Positions 22,496 to 31,081 of a stretch of DNA of 64,000 nt are shown here, one piece after another. The DNA lies in assembly GCA_002361625.1 (NCBI GenBank), contig DETL01000011.1:55410-119409 (forward strand), read 5' to 3'. The first letter of the stretch is position 1, and every line of letters starts with the position of its first letter. The notes under the pieces were generated by a model. The model saw only the letters and a list, made by a program, of their open reading frames with translations. It was not told where the DNA came from and made no database searches. A program made the position numbers and the translations under genes. This DNA comes from Bacteroidales bacterium UBA3289. Lineage in GTDB: Bacteria; Bacteroidota; Bacteroidia; Bacteroidales; UBA932.

Positions 22496-23908
22496 ATGCG
22501 ATTTCTCATGCCCATAACGGCATTATTCCTAGTATGCGCCTCCTGTGCGCGTCAGGACCGTCATGCAGATTACGTGCTGGAGTGGAAAGGGGACGGACTG
22601 AAGGTGACGCTCAAGGTCAATACCCCGCTGGATACCGTGCGCTTCACGTATGCATCGGAGAACGGGGGGCAGAAGGACCAGATGAGTTGGTTTCAGGAGT
22701 TTGCGGTGGAAAGAGGTTCCGTGTCCATCGATTCGGCCAGCAGGACGCTGACCATTGTCCCTCAGAGGAACCAAGCGGAGTTTTCCTATGTGGTGCGCTG
22801 TACGCTTCCGGAAGGCTATGGCTCGCCGGGCGGATGCCTGATGGACGTTTTCCGGCCGGACATCGACCAGGAGATGCTGTTTTCGCGGACCGAGAACATT
22901 TTTGCCGTTCCGGTGGACGATGGGGAAATGCCCGTTACGGTCGAGTGGGCTTCCACGCCGCCTTATCCGGTGTTCTGTATGTACAATCCCGGAAAAGGCA
23001 CCGACAGGTTCCAGGGTGTCGCCGGCGACATCGCCTGGTCCGTCATGGCCGGGGATCCGCTGCTGACGGTGGATACCGTTATGGTGGGTGGTGGAAAGCA
23101 CTATCTGGTAACGGCGTTGAGAAAGGATGTCGATCTGAACAAGAAACAGCTCAAGGAGTACTTCCACGCTTTCTACGGCACCATCTCCGATTTCTGGGGA
23201 GACGCGTATTCCGGACCTTATTCCATGCTCTTTTTCCCGTTCAGGAACAATACCTGGGAAGCGACCGGAAACGGTTTCACGAACGGCTTCTTCTCCCGGT
23301 ACGATGCCACGGCGGATACCATCCTGACCATCAACCGCCGGGACCTGTTTACGCATGAGATCGGGCACAAGTGGCTGAACGACGGCCCTGTATGGTTCCC
23401 GGAAGGGTTCAACGAGATGCAGACCGCCTATCAGCTGGTCGCTTCGGGGCTGGACGACCCGTCCTATTTCGCCACCTACTTCAACCACGCCCTCTCCGGG
23501 CTTTTCCACAACCCTTACCGCAATGTCCCTGACGAAGAGGCGGAAGAGAAGTTCTGGGAGGACGGAGATTATATCTGGCTTCTCTATTGGCGCGGCTTCA
23601 GCTATGCCTTCCACCTTTGCGGCGTTTACGAGAAAGAGACCGGCCGCCCGAATGCCTGGAAGCCCATCATGCAGGCCGTGAAGCCTTTCATCGACGATTT
23701 TACTGCGGAGAAGTTCCTGACGGCCATGGCCTCCTTGATGGACAAGGAGCGCCTGGAGAAGGATTATGAAAAGTATATCCTGCAGGGTGCCGATTTCGAT
23801 TTCCTTCCGGAAGACATGCCGTCCGGTTGCCGGATCGTCCGAAATGCCGAGGGCGTTCCCCGGCTGGAGATAACGGACGAAGCCGCTTTCGCGAAGCATT
23901 TCCAATAA
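22496..23908 (+). CDS. Lipoprotein metallopeptidase, M1/M61-like
   Basis: 470 residues from MRFLMPITALFLVCASCARQ, a lipoprotein signal (lipobox CASC). The catalytic zinc motif is THEIGHKW (HExxH) followed 11 residues later by VWFPEGFNEM, where the glutamate is the third ligand; this HExxH..E gluzincin pattern with W-x-x-EG is that of M1/M61 aminopeptidases. The N-terminal 200 residues are beta-rich. Shorter than classical M1 enzymes, so a one-domain relative is likely. Six bases upstream of a YfcC-type transporter, suggesting release of amino acids or dipeptides outside and their uptake. Confidence 0.82.
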   Translation: MRFLMPITALFLVCASCARQDRHADYVLEWKGDGLKVTLKVNTPLDTVRFTYASENGGQKDQMSWFQEFAVERGSVSIDSASRTLTIVPQRNQAEFSYVVRCTLPEGYGSPGGCLMDVFRPDIDQEMLFSRTENIFAVPVDDGEMPVTVEWASTPPYPVFCMYNPGKGTDRFQGVAGDIAWSVMAGDPLLTVDTVMVGGGKHYLVTALRKDVDLNKKQLKEYFHAFYGTISDFWGDAYSGPYSMLFFPFRNNTWEATGNGFTNGFFSRYDATADTILTINRRDLFTHEIGHKWLNDGPVWFPEGFNEMQTAYQLVASGLDDPSYFATYFNHALSGLFHNPYRNVPDEEAEEKFWEDGDYIWLLYWRGFSYAFHLCGVYEKETGRPNAWKPIMQAVKPFIDDFTAEKFLTAMASLMDKERLEKDYEKYILQGADFDFLPEDMPSGCRIVRNAEGVPRLEITDEAAFAKHFQ

Positions 23909-23914
23909 AAGCCG

Positions 23915-25225
23915 ATGAAGAAGATCCCGAATACCTATGTAATCATCGCGGCGCTCATCGTTCTGTGCGCGGTCCTGACGTGGTTCGTCCCCGGCGGAAC
24001 CTATGTCACGGGGGAAGACGGGACGCTGTCCTACGAGCGGGTGGAGGCGGCCCCGCAGACCTGGCAGGTGTTCTCCGCCGTCTATCACGGGTTTGTCAAG
24101 CAGGCGGGGATCATCATCTTCATCCTCGTCGTGGGCGGGGCCTTCTGGCTGCTCAATGCGACGGGAGCCGTCACGGCAGGCATCAGCCGCTTCATCGCCC
24201 GGGTGGGCCGGCGGGACAAGTGGGTGCTCGTCTCCATCACCGTCCTGTTTTCCCTGGCCGGGGCTGTATTCGGCATGAGCGAGGAGACGATTCCTTTCGT
24301 GGGGATCGTGGTCCCGCTGGTGGTGTCCATGGGGTATGATGCTCTGATGGGTATGCTCATCGTGTATGTGGCGTCCAACATCGGCTTTTCCGCCGCCTTC
24401 CTGAATCCGTTCACCGTCGGGATCGCGCAGGATATGGCCGGTCTGCCCCTGTTCTCCGGGATGGGATACCGCGTGTTCTGCTGGGGTGTCCTCACGGCGC
24501 TTACTGCGCTTTTCGTGGTTATTTATGCCCATAAGACCCGGAAAGCCCCCGCGGAAGCCGTCCGGTTGGAGGATACACCGCTCACGACCCGCCAAGGCTG
24601 GATTCTCGTCGTCCTGCTCCTAACCGTCATTGCCCTCATCGTCGGGGTGACCGTCTGGGAATGGTATCTGCCGGAGATCACGGCCCTTTTCCTGGGAATG
24701 GGGATCGTGTGCGGAATCATCGCCGGTTTCGGGGCCAACCGGATCGCCGAAGAATTTCTTGCCGGGGCCAAGGACATCCTTTCCGCCGCCCTCGTCGTGG
24801 GTTTTGCCTCCGGGATCATTGTCATCCTCCAGGACGGCCATGTCGTGGACAGTATCCTCCATGGGATGCAGGAAGGACTGGACGGGACCGGCCCCGTCGC
24901 TTCCCTGTCGGCCATGTACGGCATCCAGGCCCTCATCAACTTCCTGATTCCCAGCGCTACGGCGAAGGCCGCCATCACGATTCCCATCATGGCTCCCTTT
25001 GCCGACATGGTGGGCGTCTCCCGTCAGGCGATGGTGCTGGCCTTCCAGTTCGGCGACGGATTCACGAACATGGTCACCCCTACCTCCGGCGTTCTCATCG
25101 CCGCCCTGGCGATGGCCCGCATCCCCTATGCGAAATGGGTAAAATGGATTTGGAAAGGTGTGGTCGCCCTCCTCGTCATCGGATGGGTCCTGCTTGTCGG
25201 AACGGTTTTCGTCCCTTCATTCTGA
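23915..25225 (+). CDS. YfcC/DcuC-superfamily transporter
   Basis: 436-residue inner-membrane carrier with about 12 hydrophobic segments. Family landmarks: LTWFVPGGTY at the first loop, EETIPFVGIVVPLVVSMGYD, GFSAAFLNPFTVGIAQ, and the C-terminal LIPSATAKAAITIPIM plus GDGFTNMVTPTSGVL. These match the YfcC family within the DcuC/AbgT-like group, which move dicarboxylates, basic amino acids or short peptides. Operon with the upstream lipoprotein peptidase suggests an amino acid or dipeptide as substrate; that is inference. No terminator is obvious before the next promoter at 25242. Confidence 0.87.
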   Translation: MKKIPNTYVIIAALIVLCAVLTWFVPGGTYVTGEDGTLSYERVEAAPQTWQVFSAVYHGFVKQAGIIIFILVVGGAFWLLNATGAVTAGISRFIARVGRRDKWVLVSITVLFSLAGAVFGMSEETIPFVGIVVPLVVSMGYDALMGMLIVYVASNIGFSAAFLNPFTVGIAQDMAGLPLFSGMGYRVFCWGVLTALTALFVVIYAHKTRKAPAEAVRLEDTPLTTRQGWILVVLLLTVIALIVGVTVWEWYLPEITALFLGMGIVCGIIAGFGANRIAEEFLAGAKDILSAALVVGFASGIIVILQDGHVVDSILHGMQEGLDGTGPVASLSAMYGIQALINFLIPSATAKAAITIPIMAPFADMVGVSRQAMVLAFQFGDGFTNMVTPTSGVLIAALAMARIPYAKWVKWIWKGVVALLVIGWVLLVGTVFVPSF

Positions 25226-25241
25226 TTTCCGGAAAAAATAG

Positions 25242-25249
25242 TATATTTG
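25242..25249 (+). promoter_or_regulatory. -7 box of small lipoprotein gene
   Basis: TATATTTG, 30 bases before the ATG at 25280. No good -33 element was identified. Confidence 0.55.
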
Positions 25250-25279
25250 CTTGCCAGACAACACGTAACACACAGCGAT

Positions 25280-25756
25280 ATGAAAACTCTCAAGCACATT
25301 GTCGCGGCGGTCGCCGCCCTGTCCATCCTTACGTCCTGCTCCGTCCTCAAGGGACTTACCTCCAGCGCGGCCTCTGCGGGCAGTAACACCGGGTCGGCCA
25401 TCGCCGCCATCTACAACATCTTCAAATCGACCGGAGGAATCGACCTGAACAACATCACCACCCTGATCAATCTGGGCAAGATCCTGTCCGGGGCCCAATC
25501 CCTGACCGGCGCTACGGAGGCTTTCACCAGCGATTTCACCTCCGGCCTGATCAGCGGATCTTCGAATCTGGTCAATTCTGCCAATGTTGCCAGCGTGCTG
25601 AGCGGTCTCAAGTCACTGGCCAACATCAATACGTCGGCCATCACCAAGGCGACGTCGGCCTATTCCGCCAACGGTACGGCGCCCGCCCTGACCAATTCCA
25701 CGGAAGGGGTTTCCGCAACGGTTTCCGCGCTGACAAAGCTCATGAAGGCTTTGTAA
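25280..25756 (+). CDS. Ser/Thr/Ala-rich small lipoprotein
   Basis: 158 residues. MKTLKHIVAAVAALSILTSCS is a lipoprotein signal with lipobox LTSC. The rest is low-complexity in Ser, Thr, Ala, Asn, Gly and Leu, with amphipathic helical stretches (IAAIYNIFKSTGGIDLNNITTLINLGKILS, VASVLSGLKSLANI). There are no cysteines after the lipidated one and no catalytic motif. Single gene with its own promoter, convergent with the TPR-LuxR gene three bases away. Probably anchored in the outer membrane; function unknown. Confidence 0.75.
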   Translation: MKTLKHIVAAVAALSILTSCSVLKGLTSSAASAGSNTGSAIAAIYNIFKSTGGIDLNNITTLINLGKILSGAQSLTGATEAFTSDFTSGLISGSSNLVNSANVASVLSGLKSLANINTSAITKATSAYSANGTAPALTNSTEGVSATVSALTKLMKAL

Positions 25757-25759
25757 GGA

Positions 25760-26977
25760 TTACAAGAGCCCAAGGTCTTTTGCCTTAGACACCAAAGCTG
25801 CTGCCGTGGGGACATCGAACTTCACCAGCAGCTTTTTCCGGTACCATTTGATGGTTTCCGGGCTCAGGAAAAGAGCCTCGGCCATCTGCGGGTTGGTCTT
25901 ACCCTCGGCGATGAGGGCGAGGATCTGCCGTTCGCGGTCCGTGAGTACAGGCGCTTTGTTGGAAGGGGCGCGGAGTTCCTCTAGCGTCTCGTCCATCACC
26001 AGTGCGGTTTCCGCCTGCTCTTTTTCCATATGTCGCAGCCGGCGAAGGATCAGAAGGACCGCTGCCACGAGGGCGGCAAGCACCACCAGGACGACCAGCC
26101 ACCCCATCAGATTCCGCTTCTGGGCCTGCAGGACCTGGCTCATGAAATCCAGGTTCTCCATCCGGAAGCGGAATTCCTGGTCATCGTGCAGGGAATAATA
26201 CTGGTCCGCTTCCTGCAGACAATGCAGGGCCTTCCAAGTCTTCCCTGTTTCCAGGTACAGGCCGCCTAGGCCCTTCAGGGCATTGGCCACCAGCAAGGAA
26301 TCCCCCGCGGTCCGGGCGTAGTCCAGGGATTTTTCGTAAGCCGGGAGCGCCTGGGCATAATCCTTTTCCTCCAGCCATGTCTCTCCGATGTTGTAATAGA
26401 GGACGGAATTGCTTTCGTTCCACCCATGTTTGTCAAAGATTTCGCCCGCTTTCCCATAGTAGTCCATCGCCGTCGGGATGTCCCCCATTACATTGTACAG
26501 GTTGCCGATGGCCCCATATAGCGAGGACCGGCTGTCGTCGATGTCGATTTCCGCGTATCCCTCCGGATGGCTCGGGGAGGTGGCGCCGGCAGCCATCTTT
26601 TCCACGCAGGCGAGGGACTCCTGGAACCACACCATCGCGCTGTCGAACTGTTCCCGGGCATAGAAATACTGACCGATGTGCCGGGCGGCGTCGCCCGTGG
26701 CCTCGGTCCATCCCTTCCGGCGGCTGATCGCAATCGCCTTCCGGGCATAGAACACCGCCTTTTCGCCATTGATCACCTCATACCCCAGCATCAGGTCGCG
26801 GTAGGCCCGGTTCAGGTCAATGAGTTCCTCTTCCGTGGCCTTGTCGATGGCATCGGGAGTCCAGCGGGCGACGACCCGCTCCAGCGAGTCCACGTTGTGA
26901 CCGCGGTGGTCGGTGTAGGCGCCGACGCAGAGGGCCGTCAAGGCCCATAGGAGGAGGGAGAGGATAAGTTGTCTCAT
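25760..26977 (-). CDS. TPR transcriptional regulator with membrane segment and LuxR domain
   Basis: 405 residues. Start at MRQLILSLLLWALTALCVGAY (26977), a signal peptide or anchor; the in-frame ATG at 27082 is upstream of the -7 box. Residues about 85-290 contain TPR-like repeats (AIGNLYNVMGDIPTAMDYYGKAGEIF, NIGETWLEEKDYAQALPAYEKSL, GLGGLYLETGKTWKAL). A transmembrane helix (MGWLVVLVVLAALVAAVLLIL) follows, then a short coiled coil and a C-terminal LuxR helix-turn-helix (LTDRERQILALIAEGKTNPQMAEALFLS). This one-piece sensor design, periplasmic TPR with cytoplasmic DNA-binding domain, is frequent in Bacteroidetes. Target unknown; the divergent OmpA-type gene is a candidate. Confidence 0.88.
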   Translation of the reverse strand: MRQLILSLLLWALTALCVGAYTDHRGHNVDSLERVVARWTPDAIDKATEEELIDLNRAYRDLMLGYEVINGEKAVFYARKAIAISRRKGWTEATGDAARHIGQYFYAREQFDSAMVWFQESLACVEKMAAGATSPSHPEGYAEIDIDDSRSSLYGAIGNLYNVMGDIPTAMDYYGKAGEIFDKHGWNESNSVLYYNIGETWLEEKDYAQALPAYEKSLDYARTAGDSLLVANALKGLGGLYLETGKTWKALHCLQEADQYYSLHDDQEFRFRMENLDFMSQVLQAQKRNLMGWLVVLVVLAALVAAVLLILRRLRHMEKEQAETALVMDETLEELRAPSNKAPVLTDRERQILALIAEGKTNPQMAEALFLSPETIKWYRKKLLVKFDVPTAAALVSKAKDLGLL

Positions 26978-26982
26978 GAACA

Positions 26983-26990
26983 CAAAGATA
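26983..26990 (-). promoter_or_regulatory. -7 box five bases before the TPR-LuxR start
   Basis: TATCTTTG on the minus strand; the ATG at 26977 follows after TGTTC, so the message should have almost no leader. Confidence 0.55.
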
Positions 26991-27108
26991 GGTAAAATGG
27001 CGCTCGTTTGTGCCGAATACCCCTTCCGGACGGTCATTTCCACCCTTTTGGGTGGTGCTTTTGACATCGGGAATCGTGACATTTGTGAAAAACAGAACAG
27101 ACCGGACC

Positions 27109-28368
27109 ATGAAAAAGTACATCCTCACTTGGGCTGTCCTCGCGCTAGTCGGCGGGACCGCCTCCGCCCAGGGCCTTCTCGGGCGCCTCGGCGAACGCGC
27201 CAAACAGGCCGTGGAAAACAACATCGGCAACAAGGTCGAGAAGGGCGTGAACGACCTCCTCGACGGCAAGAAAAAGGATAAGAAAGACAAGAAGGCTGGC
27301 GAAGAGGAGAACACTCCCGCAGTGGGCGAAGGAAATCCGCAAGTGGCCACATCAACCGATTTCAAGCGCGGCGAAGTCATTCTGTTCGAGGATGATTTCA
27401 CGGCCGAGGTGGTGGGCGAGTTCCCTTCCAAGTGGGATCTGCTGGACGGTGGCGCCGAGGTCAAGACCCTGGGCGGAATCAAGGCCGTCGAGATTACCAA
27501 CAACGGTGTCATCACGCCTCTGATCAAGGAACAGGGAGCCTACTTGCCCGAAGAATTCACCATCGAGTATGATTTCTATTATTGGGACGATAAGGATGAC
27601 GTCGGCTTGAATGACCTGAAACTCTGTCTGGCCGATAACACGGACCGTTCCGAATGGAGCGGTTATTATGGCGAAGGCTGCGCTTTTTGCTTGGTCCATG
27701 GCGTGTGCGCTACGTGGGACCATCATGCCAATTATAATAATGACACGGGCTCCAAGGATACCCGGGAAGTGAGCTTTGAATACAAATTCAAGCAGGGCTG
27801 GCACCATGTGGCGCTTTCGTTCAACAAGCGCGCGCTGAAGGTTTACTTTGACGGGAACCGGGTGATCAATCTGCCGAAGGTCAAGCAGCCGACATGGATG
27901 TCTTTCCAGGTTCCTTTCGATCATTCGAACCTGACGTTTATCCGCAATGTCGTGATCGCCAAGGGCGCTGTTGAACTGTATGACCGTAACGAACAGTCCA
28001 TGACCGCCGTCGAGAAGGCCATCGCCGAAACCGGCAAGTTCGTCACGAACAACATCCTCTTCGAGACCGGCAAGGCCACGCTGAAGCCCGAGTCCATGGA
28101 GGAGATCGAGAAGGTCGCCGACTACATGAAAAAGAACCCGAACGCCCGCTTCGAGGTGCAGGGCCACACGGACAACCAGGGCTCCGACAAGGTCAACGAC
28201 CCGCTCAGCCAGCAGCGCGCCGAGGCCGTCGTCAAGGCCCTCGAGGAGAAGGGCGTGGACCCGTTCAACCTCCGCGCCGTGGGCAAGGGCGCGCACGAGC
28301 CCGTGGCCGACAACAAGACCGAGGAAGGACGCGCCAAGAACCGCCGCGTGGAGTTCGTGAAGAAATAG
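27109..28368 (+). CDS. OmpA-family protein with lectin-like middle domain
   Basis: 419 residues from MKKYILTWAVLALVGGTASAQ (27109). After the signal peptide comes a Lys/Glu-rich helical region (about 25-75), then a beta-sandwich-like domain (about 85-285) containing WDLLDGGAEVK, YDFYYWDDKDD and FKQGWHHVALSFNKRALKVYFDG, reminiscent of concanavalin-like or LamG sandwiches. The C-terminal 120 residues are an OmpA peptidoglycan-binding domain (ILFETGKATLKPES, VQGHTDNQGS, NRRVEF). It would sit in the outer membrane or periplasm and hold the cell wall. Divergent from the TPR-LuxR gene; monocistronic. Confidence 0.88.
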   Translation: MKKYILTWAVLALVGGTASAQGLLGRLGERAKQAVENNIGNKVEKGVNDLLDGKKKDKKDKKAGEEENTPAVGEGNPQVATSTDFKRGEVILFEDDFTAEVVGEFPSKWDLLDGGAEVKTLGGIKAVEITNNGVITPLIKEQGAYLPEEFTIEYDFYYWDDKDDVGLNDLKLCLADNTDRSEWSGYYGEGCAFCLVHGVCATWDHHANYNNDTGSKDTREVSFEYKFKQGWHHVALSFNKRALKVYFDGNRVINLPKVKQPTWMSFQVPFDHSNLTFIRNVVIAKGAVELYDRNEQSMTAVEKAIAETGKFVTNNILFETGKATLKPESMEEIEKVADYMKKNPNARFEVQGHTDNQGSDKVNDPLSQQRAEAVVKALEEKGVDPFNLRAVGKGAHEPVADNKTEEGRAKNRRVEFVKK

Positions 28369-28417
28369 CCCGTCGAATGTAAGTGCTTGTAATATAGCGA
28401 ATTGTGTTCGGCGCTGT

Positions 28418-28897
28418 TCAGGGGCGTACAAGCAGTGCCGAGGCCCAGACTTCGCAGCCTTCGCCCCGGCCCACGAAGCCGAGGCGCTCGGTCGTGGTGG
28501 CCTTGACGGAGACGGCATCGACGGGGATGCCCATGACCTCCGCCAGCACCGAGCGCATGGTAAGGATGTGCGGAGCCAGCTTGGGGCGTTGCAGGGCGAT
28601 GGTGATATCGGCATTGCCGACGCGCCAGCCCTGAGAGGCGATGAGGGCTACGACCTTCCCCAGCAGGATTTTGCTGTCGATGCCCTTCCACTCGGGAGAG
28701 GTGTCGGGAAACAGATGGCCGATGTCTCCCAGGGCGAGGGCGCCCAGAAGGGCGTCGCACAGGGCATGGATGGCGACATCGCCGTCCGAATGCGCTACAA
28801 AGCCATATTCCGAGGGGATGCGCACGCCGCCCAGCCACATGGGAAGTCCTTCTGCGAGGGCGTGCACGTCATATCCGTTTCCGATTCTGATATCCAT
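28418..28897 (-). CDS. ispF: 2-C-methyl-D-erythritol 2,4-cyclodiphosphate synthase
   Basis: Fifth step of the MEP isoprenoid pathway. 159 residues, full length. IRIGNGYDVHAL contains the zinc ligands Asp and His (residues 9 and 11), FVAHSDGDVAIHALCDALLGA contains the third ligand histidine, and GDIGHLFPDTSPEW plus KATTTERLGFVGRGEG complete the family signature. Leftward single gene; the -7 box TATATTTG ends five bases before its ATG. Divergent from the mutL operon. No other MEP gene is in the window. Confidence 0.95.
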   Translation of the reverse strand: MDIRIGNGYDVHALAEGLPMWLGGVRIPSEYGFVAHSDGDVAIHALCDALLGALALGDIGHLFPDTSPEWKGIDSKILLGKVVALIASQGWRVGNADITIALQRPKLAPHILTMRSVLAEVMGIPVDAVSVKATTTERLGFVGRGEGCEVWASALLVRP

Positions 28898-28902
28898 GGT
28901 CG

Positions 28903-28910
28903 CAAATATA
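28903..28910 (-). promoter_or_regulatory. -7 box of ispF
   Basis: TATATTTG on the minus strand, ending five bases before the ispF ATG; 12 bases from the divergent box at 28923-28930. Confidence 0.6.
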
Positions 28911-28922
28911 ATGAAAAATGAT

Positions 28923-28930
28923 TAATTTTG
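28923..28930 (+). promoter_or_regulatory. -7 box of the mutL operon
   Basis: TAATTTTG, 21 bases before the ATG at 28952. The two divergent promoters must overlap in their upstream parts. Confidence 0.55.
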
Positions 28931-28951
28931 TAAGTTAAGAAAGAAGGCACT

Positions 28952-29263
28952 ATGGCAGGATTCAATTTCGGTTTCTTCGGAAGCCAGGAACACCGGGTGT
29001 TCAACTACAAGCCCCGCTACTATGATCCCGAAGAGGAAGAGCGCAAGCGCCTGTTCGGTGACGTGGACGGCTCCAATGAAAAGGCCGCCAAGGAAGGGAA
29101 GTACGTTCCCGGCAGCAGCATCCGCGGCGCCTGGCGCGACGGCAATTACAAGCGCACGCGCTCCACTCAGACGCGTACGCAGGTGATTATCAGTATTGTA
29201 GCCCTTCTCCTTGTGGCGGTGGTCCTGATCTACATCACGAAGTTTTATTCCCTGCTCGGCTAG
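28952..29263 (+). CDS. Small single-pass membrane protein ahead of mutL
   Basis: 103 residues. The N-terminal two thirds are soluble and charged (YKPRYYDPEEEERKRLFGDVDG, then RGAWRDGNYKRTRS), followed by one C-terminal transmembrane helix (VIISIVALLLVAVVLIYIT) and a short tail, so it is probably a tail-anchored inner-membrane protein with its bulk in the cytoplasm. Its stop codon is immediately followed by the mutL ATG, and it is the first gene of a seven-gene run. I recall similar small proteins next to mutL in Bacteroidetes but cannot name a function. Confidence 0.8.
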   Translation: MAGFNFGFFGSQEHRVFNYKPRYYDPEEEERKRLFGDVDGSNEKAAKEGKYVPGSSIRGAWRDGNYKRTRSTQTRTQVIISIVALLLVAVVLIYITKFYSLLG

Positions 29264-31081
29264 ATGGAACTCAGGATCCTACCCAGGAACATCGCGGACA
29301 TGATCGCCGCGGGAGAGGTCGTCCAGCGGCCCGCTTCCGTGGTGAAGGAACTCATGGAGAATGCCGTGGACGCCGGTGCGTCGCAGGTTTCCGTCACGGT
29401 GACGGATGCCGGCCGCACGCTCATCCAGGTCATCGACAACGGCTGCGGCATGTCCCCGGACGACGCCGTCCTGTGTTTCGAGCGGCACGCCACTTCCAAG
29501 ATCGCGACGGCCGAGGACCTGCAGGAAATCCTCACCTTCGGTTTCCGCGGAGAAGCCCTCGCCTCCATTGCCGCCGTGTCCGATGTGGTCCTCAGGACCC
29601 GCCGGGACGAGGACGAGGTGGGCGTGGAAGTGGAGTTTTCCGCTTCCGAGCATCTGTCCACCCGCGAAGTCGCCGCCCCGAAAGGTTCCAATTTCGCCGT
29701 CCGGAACCTCTTTTTCAACACTCCTGCCCGCCGGAAGTTCCTGAAATCCGATACCGTGGAATTCCGCCACATCGTGGAGGAGTTCCAGCGCGTCGCGCTC
29801 ACCCGTCCCGACATCGCCTTCACCCTCATCCACAACGGCCGGGACATCCATGTCCTGAAGCCGGCCAAGTCCTTGAAGTTCCGGGTGATGGATCTTCTCG
29901 GAAGCGCCGTGGTCGGGGAGGTGATGGATATCGAGGCGAACACGACCATCGTCCGGATCCACGGGTTCGTGGGCCGTCCCGAATCGGCGAAGAAGACCCT
30001 GGGAAACCAGTTCCTCTTCGTGAACGGCCGCTATTTCCGGAGCCCCTACCTGCACAAGGCCGTGATGAAGGCCTACGAGTCCCTGATTCCGGAGGGGACC
30101 ACGCCGTCGTACTTCATCTTCCTGGAGGTGGACCCTTCCACCATCGACGTGAACATCCACCCCACCAAGACCGAGATCAAGTTCGAGGAGGACAGCGTCA
30201 TCTTCCAGACGCTGTATGCCTGTGTCCGGGAGGCTACGGCCCGCGGCGGTTCGGGCGGGGCCATCGACTTTGACAATCCCGAAGCCCGGGAGATGCCGGT
30301 GCTGGGCCCCCGTTTCGACGAATACCGTCCCGTGAGCATTCCCACGGCCGGTGTGGATCCCACTTACAACCCCTTTACGGCTGGAGACAAGTACCTGGAT
30401 GACCGGGATTTCGCCCCGGTGCAGGGAAGCGGCGGAGGAAGCGCCCCGGCGCACCCTTCCTATACCGTGGACCGGCACGAGGATTATGGCAAGCTTTTCG
30501 AGGACCGCACGATGCCTTCGGCGCAGGTCCTCACCGTGCAGGGGAAATACATCTTCTCCCAGTCGGCTTCCGGCGTGATGGTGGTCCATGTCGCCCGCGC
30601 CCGTGAGCGGATTCTTTACGACCGTTTCCTCAAAGTCCTGGGCAAGGAGGCTCATGTGAGCCAGAGCACTCTCTTCCCCGTCCAGGTCAATGTCGGGGTG
30701 GGCGGACGTCTCCTCTTTGACGAGCACCAGGATTTCCTCCGGCGCCTGGGCTTCGACATCGACGCTTTCGGAACCGACACGGTGGTCGTGAACGGCGTCC
30801 CCGAAGGCTACAGCACCGAAGCGGGCAAGGTCCATACGATGGTGGGGGACCTGATCCTCATCCTCTCCGAGGACCATGGGGCCCTTCCCGAAATGATGGA
30901 GCAGTCCCTCGCCCAGAAGTTCGCCCTGCTGGGCGCTTCCGGCGGGGAAAAGCTATCGTCACCCACCGAGGCCCAGCGCCTGGTGGACGCCCTCCTCGCC
31001 TGCGAAAATCCCGAATTCACCGCCGCCGGCCGCCGGATCATCAGCATCCTGCCGCTGGATGAAATAGACCGAAGATTCTGA
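29264..31081 (+). CDS. mutL: DNA mismatch repair protein MutL
   Basis: 605 residues. The N-terminal GHKL ATPase is complete: IAAGEVVQRPASVVKELMENAVDAG, IDNGCGM, FERHATSKI and TFGFRGEALASIAAVS. A transducer domain (FLFVNGRYFRSPYLHKAV) and a variable linker (about 330-400) follow. The C-terminal domain is present, but the usual DQHAxxExxxYE metal-binding motif reads VVHVARARERILYD, so the first Asp and the His are lost, and the second site reads CENPEFTAAGRRI instead of CPHGRP. Intrinsic endonuclease activity is therefore doubtful. Coupled to the small membrane gene upstream and to the rhomboid gene downstream (stop and ATG adjacent). Confidence 0.96.
   Translation: MELRILPRNIADMIAAGEVVQRPASVVKELMENAVDAGASQVSVTVTDAGRTLIQVIDNGCGMSPDDAVLCFERHATSKIATAEDLQEILTFGFRGEALASIAAVSDVVLRTRRDEDEVGVEVEFSASEHLSTREVAAPKGSNFAVRNLFFNTPARRKFLKSDTVEFRHIVEEFQRVALTRPDIAFTLIHNGRDIHVLKPAKSLKFRVMDLLGSAVVGEVMDIEANTTIVRIHGFVGRPESAKKTLGNQFLFVNGRYFRSPYLHKAVMKAYESLIPEGTTPSYFIFLEVDPSTIDVNIHPTKTEIKFEEDSVIFQTLYACVREATARGGSGGAIDFDNPEAREMPVLGPRFDEYRPVSIPTAGVDPTYNPFTAGDKYLDDRDFAPVQGSGGGSAPAHPSYTVDRHEDYGKLFEDRTMPSAQVLTVQGKYIFSQSASGVMVVHVARARERILYDRFLKVLGKEAHVSQSTLFPVQVNVGVGGRLLFDEHQDFLRRLGFDIDAFGTDTVVVNGVPEGYSTEAGKVHTMVGDLILILSEDHGALPEMMEQSLAQKFALLGASGGEKLSSPTEAQRLVDALLACENPEFTAAGRRIISILPLDEIDRRF

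Noticed and set aside
22529..24595. 688-codon open frame on the minus strand
   Set aside because: Shadow of the peptidase and transporter genes; very rich in Gly, Arg and His without motifs.
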